Source of the DNA: Sporodiniella umbellata
Lineage: Eukaryota; Mucoromycota; Mucoromycetes; Mucorales; Rhizopodaceae
Direction: 5' to 3'
Assembly (NCBI GenBank): GCA_025677835.1
Contig: JAIXMR010000090.1
Coordinates: 22,501-86,500, forward strand
Length of the DNA stretch: 64,000 bases
Below, in pieces: positions 34,462-46,800 of this stretch. The position numbers were made by a program, and so were the translations under genes. Every line of letters starts with the position of its first letter. Within the stretch, counting starts at the first letter, position 1. Under the pieces are notes generated by a model. The model had not been told where the DNA came from and searched no databases. It was given only the letters and a program-made list of their open reading frames with translations.

Positions 34462-35198
34462 CTTCTACTGCCATTTGGACACGATGTGACATTATTGGTC
34501 AAGATTTAAAAGCCATTTGGTCGCTTTTTAATATTTATTTGGTCACTTTTTATTTTTATTTGGTCACTTTTTATTTTCATTTGGTCGCTTTTTTATTTTC
34601 ATTTGGTCATTTTATTATTTTCATTTGGTCGTTACTGAGATCTTTATTTTGCTTTTGTAACGAGTCACAATGCGAACACTGATTTTTTCCATGAAAAAGG
34701 AGCAAGCTCAAGAAGTATCGAGTTACTTTGAGGAATCATTTTCCTTAACCGGCTTGACAGATCTTCAAAAGCATATTAAAAAGCCTGGACATTCAGGTTA
34801 AAGCAAGATCTTCAGCCGACACGGAGATGGAAGAGGCTAAAATCAAGAAGGGAAGAGTTTCTCAATATAATTTCTATACACTCGAAGATTGTGAGCGTTA
34901 GTTTTATTTTTTGAAGATCTGTCAAACCGATGCTTCTTGAACTTGCTTATCAATAATAGCGCCAACACCTTTTTCATGGAAAAAATCAGTGTTCGCATTG
35001 TGACTCGTTACAAAAGCAAAATAAAGATCTCAGTAACGACCAAATGAAAATAATAAAATGACCAAATGAAAATAAAAAAGCGACCAAATGAAAATAAAAA
35101 GTGACCAAATAAAAATAAAAAGTGACCAAATAAATATTAAAAAGCGACCAAATGGCTTTTAAATCTTGACCAATAATGTCACATCGTGGCAGTAGAAG
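34462..35198. mobile_element. 737-bp fold-back MITE-like element
   Basis: Two inverted arms, 34462-34700 and 34968-35198, appear identical except for one 8-nt indel (ATTTGGAC at about 34473-34480, absent from the right arm). Each begins with CTTCTACTGCC at its outer end. Each arm contains six copies of ATTTGGTC spaced about 21 bp apart (subterminal repeats). The 267-bp centre keeps weaker inverted similarity and no transposase. The structure fits a non-autonomous fold-back DNA transposon. I could not find a clean target-site duplication; TAC near both ends is the best, weak, candidate. It lies between the divergent MTG2 and RPP0 promoters. Confidence 0.8.
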
Positions 35199-35607
35199 TA
35201 CGATACTTTTTCTTCGTTCCAAAAAAAAAAAAAGAAAAAGAATCAGTAGCTTCAAACCTAAAACAAATTTCACTTTTTTTTTTCTTTTTGTAAAACAACA
35301 GTTTCTTTGTACAGGACAAACTTGATTTTATGCTAAGACAAATGTTTTGATTTGCCTAGTGTTATCAATGGCAGTGAAATTTTTTTTTTTTTTTTTTTCA
35401 AAGAAAATTTTGCCGGAGCGTTTGAGAAAGACCGGATCGGAAAAAAAAAATGGCGTCCTTATAAGGATGTCTGTGGTGCAAACTCAATGATCTTTCTCTT
35501 ACTTGCCAGGTAAACAAAAAGAAGACTATTAAGTTTAGGCATCCATCCATCCTAATTGATATAATGTATAGTTCTTTAAAAAGTTCCTCGAACAGTAAAT
35601 CTTAAAC

Positions 35608-36537
35608 ATGTCGAAGAGAGAAAACAAGGCCGTCTACTTCCAAAAGCTCACTGAATACTTGAACGAGTATCAATCCATCTTCATTGTCAATGTTGACAAT
35701 GTCAGCTCCAACCAAATGCACCAAATCCGTGTATCTCTCCGTGGTGAAGCTGTCGTTCTCATGGGTAAGAACACCATGGTCCGTCGTTGTTTGAAGGGTT
35801 TGATCACTGAGCGTCCTGAATTGGAAAAGCTTTTGAACTTTGTCCGTGGTAACATTGGTTTCGTTTTCACCAACGCTGATCTCAAGGACATCCGTACCAA
35901 GGTTGTTTCCAACCGTGTTGCTGCCCCCGCTCGTGCCAACGCTGTTGCCCCTGCTGAGGTTATTGTCCCTGCTGGTAACACTGGTATGGAACCCGGAAAG
36001 ACCTCTTTCTTCCAAGCTTTGGGTATCCCCACCAAGATTGCTCGTGGTACCATTGAAATCGTCTCTGATATCACTTTGGTCCAAACTGGTGAAAAGGTTG
36101 GTGCTTCCGAAGCTGTTTTGTTGAACATGTTGAACATCTCTCCCTTCACCTACGGTATGTCCGTCGAACAAGTTTTCGACAAGGGTACCATCTTCTCTCC
36201 TGCCGTTTTGGATGTTGAAGAAGATGCTTTGGTTGCCAACTTGATGAGCGCCATCCGTGAAATCGCCTCCATCTCTTTGGCTGTCGGTTACCCCACTTTG
36301 GCTTCCGTTCCTCACTCCCTCATCAACGGTTACAAGAACTTGTTGGCTGTCTCTGTCGCTTCCGACTACACCTTCCCTGGTTCTGAACAAATCAAGGAAT
36401 TCATCGCTAACCCCGATGCTTTCGCCGTTGCTGCCCCTGTTGCTGCTGCCGCTTCTGAATCTGCTGCCCCCGCCGCTGCTGCTGCTGAGGCTGAAGAATC
36501 TGAAGATGAAGATATGGGTTTCGGTCTCTTCGATTAA
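35608..36537 (+). CDS. RPP0: 60S acidic ribosomal protein P0 (uL10)
   Basis: Intronless CDS of 309 aa. P0 anchors the P1/P2 stalk that recruits translational GTPases. The N-terminal rRNA-binding domain ([20 protein letters not shown]) and GKNTMVRRC lead into the typical [20 protein letters not shown] region. The C-terminus is an Ala-rich hinge and the acidic [14 protein letters not shown] tail shared by all P proteins. Codon use is strongly biased to C-ending and GGT/GCT/GTT codons, unlike the neighbours, as expected for a highly expressed gene. The 5' leader may contain an intron (GCCAG acceptor-like site near 35511). The stop is 93 bp from the stop of the convergent Zn2Cys6 gene. Confidence 0.96.
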   Translation: MSKRENKAVYFQKLTEYLNEYQSIFIVNVDNVSSNQMHQIRVSLRGEAVVLMGKNTMVRRCLKGLITERPELEKLLNFVRGNIGFVFTNADLKDIRTKVVSNRVAAPARANAVAPAEVIVPAGNTGMEPGKTSFFQALGIPTKIARGTIEIVSDITLVQTGEKVGASEAVLLNMLNISPFTYGMSVEQVFDKGTIFSPAVLDVEEDALVANLMSAIREIASISLAVGYPTLASVPHSLINGYKNLLAVSVASDYTFPGSEQIKEFIANPDAFAVAAPVAAAASESAAPAAAAAEAEESEDEDMGFGLFD

Positions 36538-36630
36538 ATGCATTGCAATAAACTCTAAAAAGATCACTTTTGATTTTTTGAATGTAATTTTAAACTAGCT
36601 GTTTTTTTTATTATTATTGAATCTACTTTT

Positions 36631-38949
36631 TCAAGACGGGTAGTGCAATTCTTCCAATTTGACATCTTGATCTAACGTGACTTGGTCCGGGCTGATAAAA
36701 GGCCACGGGTGCCAAGCAGTCAAAGTACGTGCGTCGTACTCGTTAGGGTAATCTACAAATTGTGGCGTCCATGAAGATAACGCTGAGTCCGTTGTGCCTG
36801 ACCTTGTGTGGGGCATAAATTCTTGTTTGAATTCTTCTTTTCCAGGTTCAAAAAAATCCTCAGTTGACAGCTGAGCATAAGGTGGTAAGGCCGGTTCGTC
36901 AAGCCTGATGTTGTATACAAGCATAAGGGCCGAGACTGTTTGATACGCGCGCTGTGTTTTTTGTTTGTGTTTTAAAAGAACGAGAGCATGCGCCAGTCGT
37001 TGAAGACGAAACGTGTCGCGAGTTTGTAATACAAGGGCGAGATGTACAAGGCATGACTGAAATATGGCATAGACAAAGAAGGCTGGCAACGGGAAGTGAG
37101 ACTCGCTCGTGTTTTTATCTACAATAACCAAGATGTTATAGGCGGCTGTCTCGCATGTTCTACGCGACGCTTCAGCAAGTGATGATGATTCTGTACTTTC
37201 TACAAAGGGTCTATGTAATAATAGTAACGCTGTGTAATAGTACACAAGCAAGTTCTCTTGTGAAAATTTAGTAAAAATTAAAAGTGTCCACCAATCATGG
37301 CGTAAATAAATATTTCTAAAATTATATAAATTTACCCTTTTGAGCGTAGGACAGCGTATCAAGTGCAAACGTTTCCGATTTCCAGTGTCTCAAGTAACTG
37401 TCTAATACATTTATTTTTGCAGAGTCTTTGCAAGACGAATCTATGCAATTCAGATCGCCTCTGGGAGAATAAATTGAACCAAGGATATTACCTAATAAGC
37501 TACAGATTTGGATCAGAGAAAGAAAACCTTGGTGAGTGGGCAGTTGATTATTTGTTTCATAAGCTAGGGGTAGGTCAGTATCAAAGTCTACGTCGAGTAT
37601 CATCAGGGGCTTTCCAGTACGGGAGCTGATCAAGCGATCCAAAACGTAGCATACGTAAAACGTTCTGTGTCTATTTTCTCTTTCTTCGATAGGCAAATCC
37701 CAATGAGTACACGATCGATGTAGTCCAATATCCTGCGCCATTCGAATAGCTTCTCCCAGTATGGTCCACTGTACAGAGTCATTATCCTCATCACCCATAT
37801 CTAAATAGACTACCATCAACAATGCAGCTTGTATATGACTCATATGCGCACGAGTAAGGCCTTGCAAATGTCGCATCACCTTTCTAAAGTAAATTCTGGC
37901 ATAAACCTCTTGTTTTCTAAATAGCTCAGGAAAATGACGTATAGCAAATTGAAAAGAAACAGCTAAAACGGCATGTACTAGAATATCTTGGTTGTTCGGG
38001 TCAAACTTTAGTTTGTTGACAATAGGAAAAAAGGAATCAAAGTAGTCGAAATATCTATCAGATAACATCAGTGTTTTTGCTTTACTTGGTTTTGTTTTGC
38101 TTACAAGCCACAAGCCTTTCGTATCAATGACAACGAAGGTAACGGCTCACTTTTTGTGGCAATATCATAAGCATGAGGCTTATTTTTAAAAATAGTACTT
38201 GTGAACGAAAACCCAATATCTAATTTTGAATAATTATTGTCGAACACAGAGTTATTCAATTGGGCAAAAAGTAGCTCTTTGCGTGGTAATAATTGAATTT
38301 CAATATTTTGATGTTCTGGACACCTTAGAGCAGACTGTGCTTTCAGAAGGCTGTGATCCAAATAAATGCCTGCTGATCTGCCAGAATACTTGATTCTATC
38401 ATAGTCCAAACTGCACAGGTTCTCTAAAGTGTTTGCTGTAGGTTGTTTACTATTTCTTTTTGGCCTTGGGAGCAACTTGGCTATCTTCTCTTCGGGTATT
38501 ACGTTTGAAAAGTCATTGTCTTGTACGTCTTTGATTGATTGATTTGTTAACTCGGCAATCAACGTCTCCATTTTTCTACATCGTTTCTCAAGGCCCTCGA
38601 TATAGCTATTGTTTTGATGGTTTCAATTAATAAGCGTTTGTTGTATTTCTATACATAAAAAAAAACTACTTTACACATTGGGTGGGCCTCTTTTTTTACG
38701 TACAGTAACAAATTCGCAATTGAGACCCCACTAAAGATATATTTAGCTGATACTTGGCTACGTATATCTAACTATATGTCTATAATCATTTACTGCTCTA
38801 CAGTTGGAACAGGGTATGGTATGGTCCGCGTTGCAACGAGACTTTCGCCTTCTACAAAAATCGCAACTTCGTTTTGCTCTTGTACGTTTAAGAGGCGCCT
38901 CACGATCTAATTCAATCGGATTGCCTTTTCCAGGTGTGACAGTATTCAT
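36631..38949 (-). CDS. Zn2Cys6 transcription factor with fungal-specific middle homology domain
   Basis: Five exons: 38949-38794, 38730-38675, 38605-38105, 38054-37336, 37256-36631 (685 aa). The zinc cluster uses Cys29, 32, 39, 47, 50 and 57; the last Cys comes from exon 2, so splicing is needed to complete it. The linker KKRGPPNVYIEGLEKRCRKM is the usual KRGPPKGYI-type connection to a dimerisation helix. The middle homology (fungal_trans) domain spans about 235-520, with YFDYFDSFFPIV, RMAQDIGLHRSCTHWDLP and ENRHRTFYVCYVLDRLISSRTGKP. A DNA-binding regulator similar to Mucoromycota xylanolytic/Cat8-like factors; targets cannot be told from sequence. The ATG is the first in the exon, just upstream of the basic region. 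Confidence 0.88.
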
Positions 38950-40498
38950 GAAAAAAAAAAAAACGGAAAAAAGGAAAGAAAGAAAGAAATGTGCGGTAAT
39001 TTTACAATAATTAGAGTTTTTATTTTCTTCTTTTTTTCGTTTTGTATTATGTTTTGTATAAGCGTATATTCACGTGAGCTATGAGCCCGTCGCCGTTTTC
39101 CTCAATGTGCACTCTCTATATTATGCCTACGTATTGTTTTTTGCTTCAAATTTAATGTAAGTCGAGCATTACTTTTTAGCTGATATGGACTTTTTTTATA
39201 AGCATTAAATATTGGGAAATATTTTTCGGTACAACTTAACAAAGCCTTTAGCTTTTTGAGCTTTCATATCAGGCGCTTGACAAAAAAGAAAACCTGATCC
39301 CTCATTGACTTTTTTGTATTTTTATTGTTTCTTTTGTTTTGGAGAGATGCCCCATGGCTTGAATCAATTGCTCTGTTCGGGTAAGACAAGGTTTTTCTTC
39401 AAAAAAAAAGGAAAGAAAGGAAAGAAATATGTAATAAATAAGGTTTGTACGGTCTTGTCTAAATGTACAACTCTTTATTAAAAAGCCGCCGAAGCATCAC
39501 AGCTATGTACTTAGTTTCTCAAGTGAGATAGAGCTATACAAACGTTTTGGTTGTGTATTGCCCTTACAGATCAGATTTTCCAGAGAGCTAGACATTCCAA
39601 ACTCATGAGCTTTTTTTTTTTTTTTTTTTTTTTGCCCAACTACAAATGATATGAATTAAAGAGTGTTGCAGTGTGTAAAACATTGTTCTTTGTTTTTTTT
39701 TAAAAAAAAATCCGAGAGACAAAAAGTATACTCTCAGGCTAATAAAAAACTTGACGCAAGCCTAAATATCATAGTGCGTAATGTTGTAAATTGACGGATA
39801 CTTAGAAACTTTTCTGATTTGGTTTTCTTTCAACATATACGTAGGCTCTAACATAAGCGCCGAATTGCTCCCGGTCCTTTTATGAAGAACTAAAAGCTTT
39901 ACGTATCTTCTACTCTCGACCTAAAATTGATTGGAATACAATATCTAGAAGATTGACAAATGTAACTTGCTTTTGCAACTATAGCCAAGATGGCTGTTGT
40001 TATATATTTATATTTGACAGTTTGTTTACTCTTTTTTTTCTTTTCGTAAAATATAGAATGAAGGCTTTGTCAAAATGCAGCTGTTTTGATCCACGGTAAA
40101 CCTCTTTTAAAACTTGGTTAAATATCAAGCCTTTTGATTGACTGTTCTCCTTAGCTTCCGGTGGACCCTGCATATTGATATGTCGGCATATCAACTCTGC
40201 AGAATTTAGATGTTTCATAGTACGCGTGTCACTTAGTAATTTTCAACCAGGCAAGGTTTCAGATGACTATGACATGCTACTGTCAGTCTTTGAATTCCAG
40301 TTCCATAGCTACAAAACAGCTTCCCAACAAACCACGCATTGAACATTCTTTTTCAGTTTTTTTTTATACCCGCTTTGGTATTAGGCTACCAGTAATGGTT
40401 TTTTTTTTTTTTTTTTTTTTTTTTTGGCATGCAAGGTACCGTTGCATCTTCAGTATTTGTAAAACCATCGTATTTAAAAACTCTTATTACATCTTTCC

Positions 40499-40529
<31 letters not shown>

Positions 40530-40808
40530 AAAGTATACTATACTAGAACGTATATGAATAGTAAAAACAAAAAGGACAAGCCTATAAAGTGCAAATATAG
40601 AAAAAGGTTTCATATTTAGAGAAACACAGTAATTTGCCGTATACAACTTTGCTATGATTAAAAAAAAGAGCTAATGATTTCCGTTCACTTAAAACGAAAA
40701 TAGCTCAAGACGTCAACAAAAACTTAGGATACTGCAAACGTTACATATATCTAGTAAACAAACATATATTTCTGTATATATTCATATGAACAATATGTTA
40801 TTAGGGGA
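38950..40808. other. 1.9 kb gene-free region
   Basis: Upstream of the Zn2Cys6 gene and downstream of the coiled-coil gene. It has T runs near 39611 and 40399 and an A run of about 28 at 40499-40527. Short open frames (40000-40218 minus, 40263-40619 plus) are mutually overlapping low-complexity frames. No gene recognised. Confidence 0.5.
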
Positions 40809-43800
40809 TTAATTTTGTATTTCATCTTGAAGCTGATGGATCAACCTATAAACAGAATAAGATTAGGGGCTTTTTTTTTCTTTATTTTATTTTATTTTTT
40901 TTGGCAAGAAAGCTTTGTAGTGTTTTTCCGTACCTCAAAAGTTGAGCATTTTCCTCTTTAGTTTCATCTAATGCTTGTTTAAGTCCCTGGTTATCGTTTT
41001 TTACACTCTGTAGTGTAGTATTTTGGTCTTTCAGTTTTGTCTGTTTAAGGTCAGTCTCTCTATTTTTCTTTTTATTTTCGTTGTTTACTTACTTCTGAGC
41101 CTTCAAACATGGCAGCCATTGATTCTATTTGTTGTGCTTTTGCTTTTATAGACTCTTCTTTTGCTTTGCAATCAACCTCTAACGCCTTCAGCTTTTGTCT
41201 AAAGTCGTCATTTACTTTTTCCATATCTTTTTGTTGAGACGCAGTAACTGTTTTGAGACGGTAGGCAAATCCTTCAATTTCTTTATCTTTTTGGTCAAGG
41301 AGCTGCTGGAAAGTAGCTTGAAGTATTTTGACCTCCTTTTGGTGTTGAACCACTACGGATTGAATCTTGAAGCACCCTCGTTTAATAAAGTTTCCCCTTT
41401 CGTTATTGAATTTGTATATGTACCTTTACTGAAGAAAATTCGCTGTCTTGTAAATCTCTTTCTTCGGATGCCTCTTTAATCTCTTGATCTTTAGCTTTAA
41501 TCATCTTGTCATACGCTAGTTTGAACGTACGCAGCTCTTCTTGTGCATCGTGATCGTGATTTATTTGCGACTTCAATTGGGCAATTTCTTCGTCGCGTTT
41601 CTTGATTTCTTCATCCTTCAAACCACATACATTAATCATTTTTCCGCACACTTCCCAGTTTACCTTTGAGGCAATTGGTTGATGACGGGCTTCTTCTTTA
41701 GAAGCCTGTAATTTTTGCTCATAATAATCCTTGAGTCCTATTATCTCTTGCTCATGTTTTGACTTGAGCATTTCTGTATCATCGTTAGAAGAGACATTTC
41801 TCATACTTTGCTCTTTTTCTTGATAACGCGCTTCTAGCGCAGCTAGATCTAGTTCTGATTTTTTCCGCGTTTCTTCTACCAAAGCTACAGAAGCACTGAG
41901 CTGTGTTTGAAGTTGCTCTGTAAGTTGAATATGCTCTTGTATTTGTTTTTCATTGCGCATTTCAAATTCTCGGGTAAGCTTGGCCTAAAAATACATAGTA
42001 GAAATAATGGTTAACTCTTTTTTCTAAATGAAAAAAAAGAGGGGCAAGGCCCGTTTACCTCAAGCTCTGTCCGAATGGCTTCTGATTGAAGTTCAAACTT
42101 AGATAACAAGTTGTTATGAGCTTCTTTGCTATCTCCTTCTAACTCGCGGACCTTGGCTTCATGACCCTTGTTCATTTGATCGATCAACAAGGCATGCTTG
42201 GTTTCAATTTCGCTCTAGAAAAAAAGTCAATTAGTAAAAACATTAAATATACAAAAGGCTACCATACTTTAATTTTTTCAACGTGTTCTGCTGTAGTAGA
42301 GTTTTGCTTTATTTGATCAAGCTCTTGACGGTGTATATTCTTTATATTCTGAACAAATGTTTGATGATCTAGAACGAGTTTTTCGATAGAGGATTTATGC
42401 TCTTGTTTCAAATCTTGTATTTGCTTCTCATGACTCTTTAAGACCTCATGATGTGACTGTGTCAACGACTGCAACTCTGAGCTACTAGATATCTTGAATT
42501 CAGATTCAATGTTTTCCAATCGTTTTTTATGTTGCTCTTCCATAGCTGATATTGCTGCAGCATGTTCTTCCCGCAGTTTGGTGGTAATGGATTCGTGTGA
42601 CTCTTGCTTCTGAGCCTCCCAGTTTTGATTGAGATTATGAATTTCTTTAAGATGGAGATCGGCGAGAGACTGAATATGGGATTCATGCTCCTCTATCAAT
42701 AGCTGTTCCTTTTTCTCCCATTCTTGCCTCCATTGATCCCATTCTATTTCTTTGCTGTTTTCTTTTATTTCTAAAGATTGAATGACTTTTGAATGGGATT
42801 CGCTGAGCTCCTGGCGCATCCTTTCAAACCTCTCTTTTTCTTGATCCAGTAAACGCTTTTCAGCTGTTTCCAGGGCCAATTTCTGCTCTGTTTTCAATTT
42901 TTCTATGTCTTGAGCCTGGGTTGCCTTGAGTTTCTCAATTTCCTTCTCGTAGGCTGTAACAACATCAGCTAGTTCACTACTGCCACTATTTTTCAAGGTC
43001 TCAATTTGTTGCGCAGAATTTTCCAACTTCTCTTTATGCTCCTTTTTAATATCTAACAATAATTGCTGATACTGGTCGGCGGCTTGTTTTTTTTCTTTTT
43101 CGTGCCTTTCTTCAGCTTCCTCAAATGCCTTTTGGTTTTGCAAATCGATATCGTTCAGTTTTTTAGCGTGACGCTGATCAATAGCACTGACTTCGTTTTC
43201 ATATTCTGTGTGTTTGTTGCTCAATTGTAAAGTGTGTTGATCCTTCAGTTTTTGCATAGATTCTTCATGCGATTTTGAAAGAACATCAATGCTTTGTTGG
43301 CCTTGTTCATGACCCTGATGTAATAGGACAATTTCTTGAGCATGCAAGCTTTTGATCTCTTCTATTTCTTTTTCAAAGCGTTTTTCGGTTTCTGATTGTT
43401 GTAATTGAATCTGTTCGAGCTTCTTGATGTGGGAAGTTTTTAGTTGCTCGGTTTCGGTTTGCAATTGCTCTTTAAGCTCAGCTATTTCATTGATCTGAGA
43501 CTCGACTCGTTCAAGCTGCTGCTTGTGTAGTTCCTGTAAAGAATGAATGGTTGATGCATGACTTTCTTCTAGAGATTTATGTTGCATTTGAATATTTTGA
43601 AGCTCTTGAGCATGATTATCTTTGATCAGTTGCAATTCTTTTTCAAAGCCCTGTTTGGTACTAGAAAAGCTATTCTCACTTTGCTGCTTCAAACTCAATT
43701 CGGCCGCAGTAATAGCTTTCACCAATTCCTCCTCATGCTCCTTTTTTAGCAAATCGTACTTCGATCGTTCTTGTTGGAGAGACTCCTCGTGGCTCTTCTG

Positions 43801-46800
43801 GAGGGCCTCTAACTCAGAAGTGTGTTTCAGCATCCTCTGGTCGTTTTCTGATTTGAGCTGAGTTTGTAGTACATCTAATTGCTTTTTGTATGAATCCTCG
43901 AGTGATTGAAGAGCAGATGTATGATTTTCTTGAGTAGAGCTATGGTTCAAATGAGTTTCAGCAAGCTCTTTAGCATGCAACAACTTCATTTTCTCGATCT
44001 CCTGCTCCCACTTTTGTTGAATATCTACTATATTACTTTCGGCCTTGGCGTTCATATGCTGAGCATTTTTAGCATGAGCAGCTTTCAGTTCTTCAATTTC
44101 TTTTTCGAGAGCAGATTTTAATTCTAAAGCGTCACTGTCGCTCTGAGACTTGATATGCTCTTCAATAGATGTCATTTGCTTCTGGTGCAATTCTCGTAAA
44201 GATTGAATGGCTAAATCATGCTCCTTTTCAAGGCCTTCGTAGTGTATCTGGGCAGACCCTAATTCCTCAATATGCTGTTTTTTAAGCATTTCGATCTCTT
44301 TTTTATGAGAAGTTTCCAGCTTATCGATATCGTTGTCATTTTTACTACTCAAACGCTCTTCAACGGCGGCTATTGCTTCTTCTACTTGCTTCTGATGAAG
44401 CGCTTCAATTGATTTAATAGCAGATTCGTGATTGCCCTTTAGGTCTTTGTGATGTAATTGTATAGCATCTATATCTTCAGTGTGTGCTTTTTTTAGAGCT
44501 TCTATCTCTTTCTGGAGAGTTGTTTTTAATTCAAAAATTTCACTACTGAGCTTGCTATTGAAAATTTCTTCGGCCTCTTTGGACTGCTTTTTGTGTATTT
44601 CCTCCAATGAATGAATAGCAGCTTGGTGTTCCTTTTTTAAAGCATCTTGTTGAACTTTGGCGGCTTCAAGCTCTTCAGCATGAGTTTTTTTGAGCTGTGA
44701 CAGTTCTTTTTCAAGGCTATTTCTCAACTCTGAAACATCGCTACTACTTTGGGAATTGAAGCGTTCTTCAGCATCCTCAAGTTGCTTTTGATGGCTTTCT
44801 TTAAGTAGCATAACACTGGATCTATGCTCCTCTTGCAAAGACCTATGTTTCTCTTGAGCAGAGCCTAACTCAACTTTATGTAAAGCTTTAAGCCTTTCGA
44901 TTTCGCTCTCAAGACTCGATTTTAGTTCTGATAGCTCACTGTTGTTTTGAGAGCATAGTTTTTCCTCTGCTTCTTTCAAAGCTTCGTTCAAATGCGTAAG
45001 ATGCGAATCTTGAAGCGACTGAGTAGCAGATTCGTGCTCCTTTCGTGTTTTTTCATGCTGTAACTCGAGCCTTTGAAGCTCTTCAGTGTGTATCAGTTTG
45101 AGCTGTTCAATCTCTGCTTGCAAGCCGTCTCTTAATGCTAAAGTGCTAGTGTCGTTCTCAGATCGGATACGCTCTTCGGCTTGTTCAACAGCTTTTTTAA
45201 TCTGCTGCTCATGTGTAACTGCAAGGGACTTAAGTACTGACTCTTGTTCTTCTTTTAGGTTATCATACTGTGCTCCAGCTGTTTCAAATTCTTGTTGGTG
45301 AGCTTTTTTAAGTTTTTCGAGGTCTGCTTCAAAATCTGCTGCAGAACCAGAAATATGACGGCTATGCTCTGACCTCAAGTGCTCCTCAGCAGCGGCAACA
45401 GCTTCTTTTAACTGTTGCAAATGCGATTTCTCAAGTAACTGAGTGGCGACTTCATGCTCGCTACGTGTTTTCTCCTGATCTGATTGAATCCTAGCTAACT
45501 CCTTTGTATGGCGTTCTTCTAGTTGGCTTATATTATCAGCCAATTGCTTTTCAAGTGCTTTTATTTTTGTTTCTGCTTCCTCTTGACTTGACTGAGCAAT
45601 GTTTGCTTGACGTATCTGAGAGGTGTGTTTTTCTGTAAGATCATCTAATGTGCTTTTGTGTTCTATCTTCATCTCTTCAACAATTGTTGTATGTGCTTTT
45701 TCCAAGGCTTCCCGTTCTCGTTCGCGCTCAAGAAGAGCTTCGTTTCTGAGTTCTTCCAACTCAGTCGCATGTGCTTGGTTCATTTTTTCCACCTCCTGTT
45801 GATGTATTTTCTGAAGAGCCTCTTCTGTTTCCTGACGAACAAGAGCCAGCTGTTCATCACGTTCACGGAGCAAAAAATCCACTTTTTTTTTATGTTCATT
45901 TAGAAGATGCGTTTGTTTCTCAGCTTCTGCTTTCAGCTCAGACTGAAGCCCTTTCATACGATCAGTATGTTCTGTTTGAAGATCTTCGACTGTTTTTTGG
46001 TGAGCTTTTGACATGGTGTCTAGTTTCAGTTCAAACTCTTCGCGGAGTACGCGCTCTCTTTCAGAGCTTTCGTCTTGACTGCTTTTAAGGGTAGCGGTAT
46101 GAGAAACCTCAAGCTCTTTAATAACAAGAGCATGTGATTCCTCAAGCTCTTTGACTGTGTGTGCATGTTTTTTATAAAGCTCCTCCACATCCGCATTATG
46201 TGTACTTTTGTCAGATAGCTCTTTTGCATGCAGTTCCTTTAATGCCTCCAGTCTTTGCTGAAACTCGGTATCCAAAAGTGCCTATTACCCAAAGCAAAAG
46301 TTACAAACAGTACTAGCTTTTGATTGTATCTGTAAAACTTACTTTTTCCTTCCCTTTTGCTTCTTCGATAAGCTTGTCGAACTCTTCCTTCAGCTTTTCC
46401 TTTTCGCTCTGGTGATCTTTGCCCTGTTTTTCTAGCTCTTCTTGAATACTCTTTTGTTGCTCATGCAAGGACTGCACGAGTTGATCATGCTGAGACTTTG
46501 TTTCAGCAATTTGTGCTTCAAATTCAGTGCGGATAGATACCTTTTTGCACAAAAAACATCAGGGCTGTATTTTGCAAATAAAAAGTGTTTACCTCAGCCT
46601 CTTGCTTTATTTTTCTAATCTCAGCCTCATTAATTGCAGCCTGTACTTGGTCAATTTCAGCCTGATGATTTTCTTTAAGCAAGGACATCTCTTGTTTATA
46701 ATTTTCTTCAATCAGACTCATTTCGGCCTACAGTACAAGGGAAGGGATTAATATGTCTTGGCCTATTCCTTTCTTTAGTTTATTATTTACTTTGAGGTCT

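Noticed and set aside
35602..36567. 321-codon minus-strand open frame opposite RPP0
   Set aside because: It is a mirror of the strongly biased P0 codons; the plus-strand protein is an unmistakable P0 and the antisense frame has Gly/Asn/Ser-rich composition without a domain.
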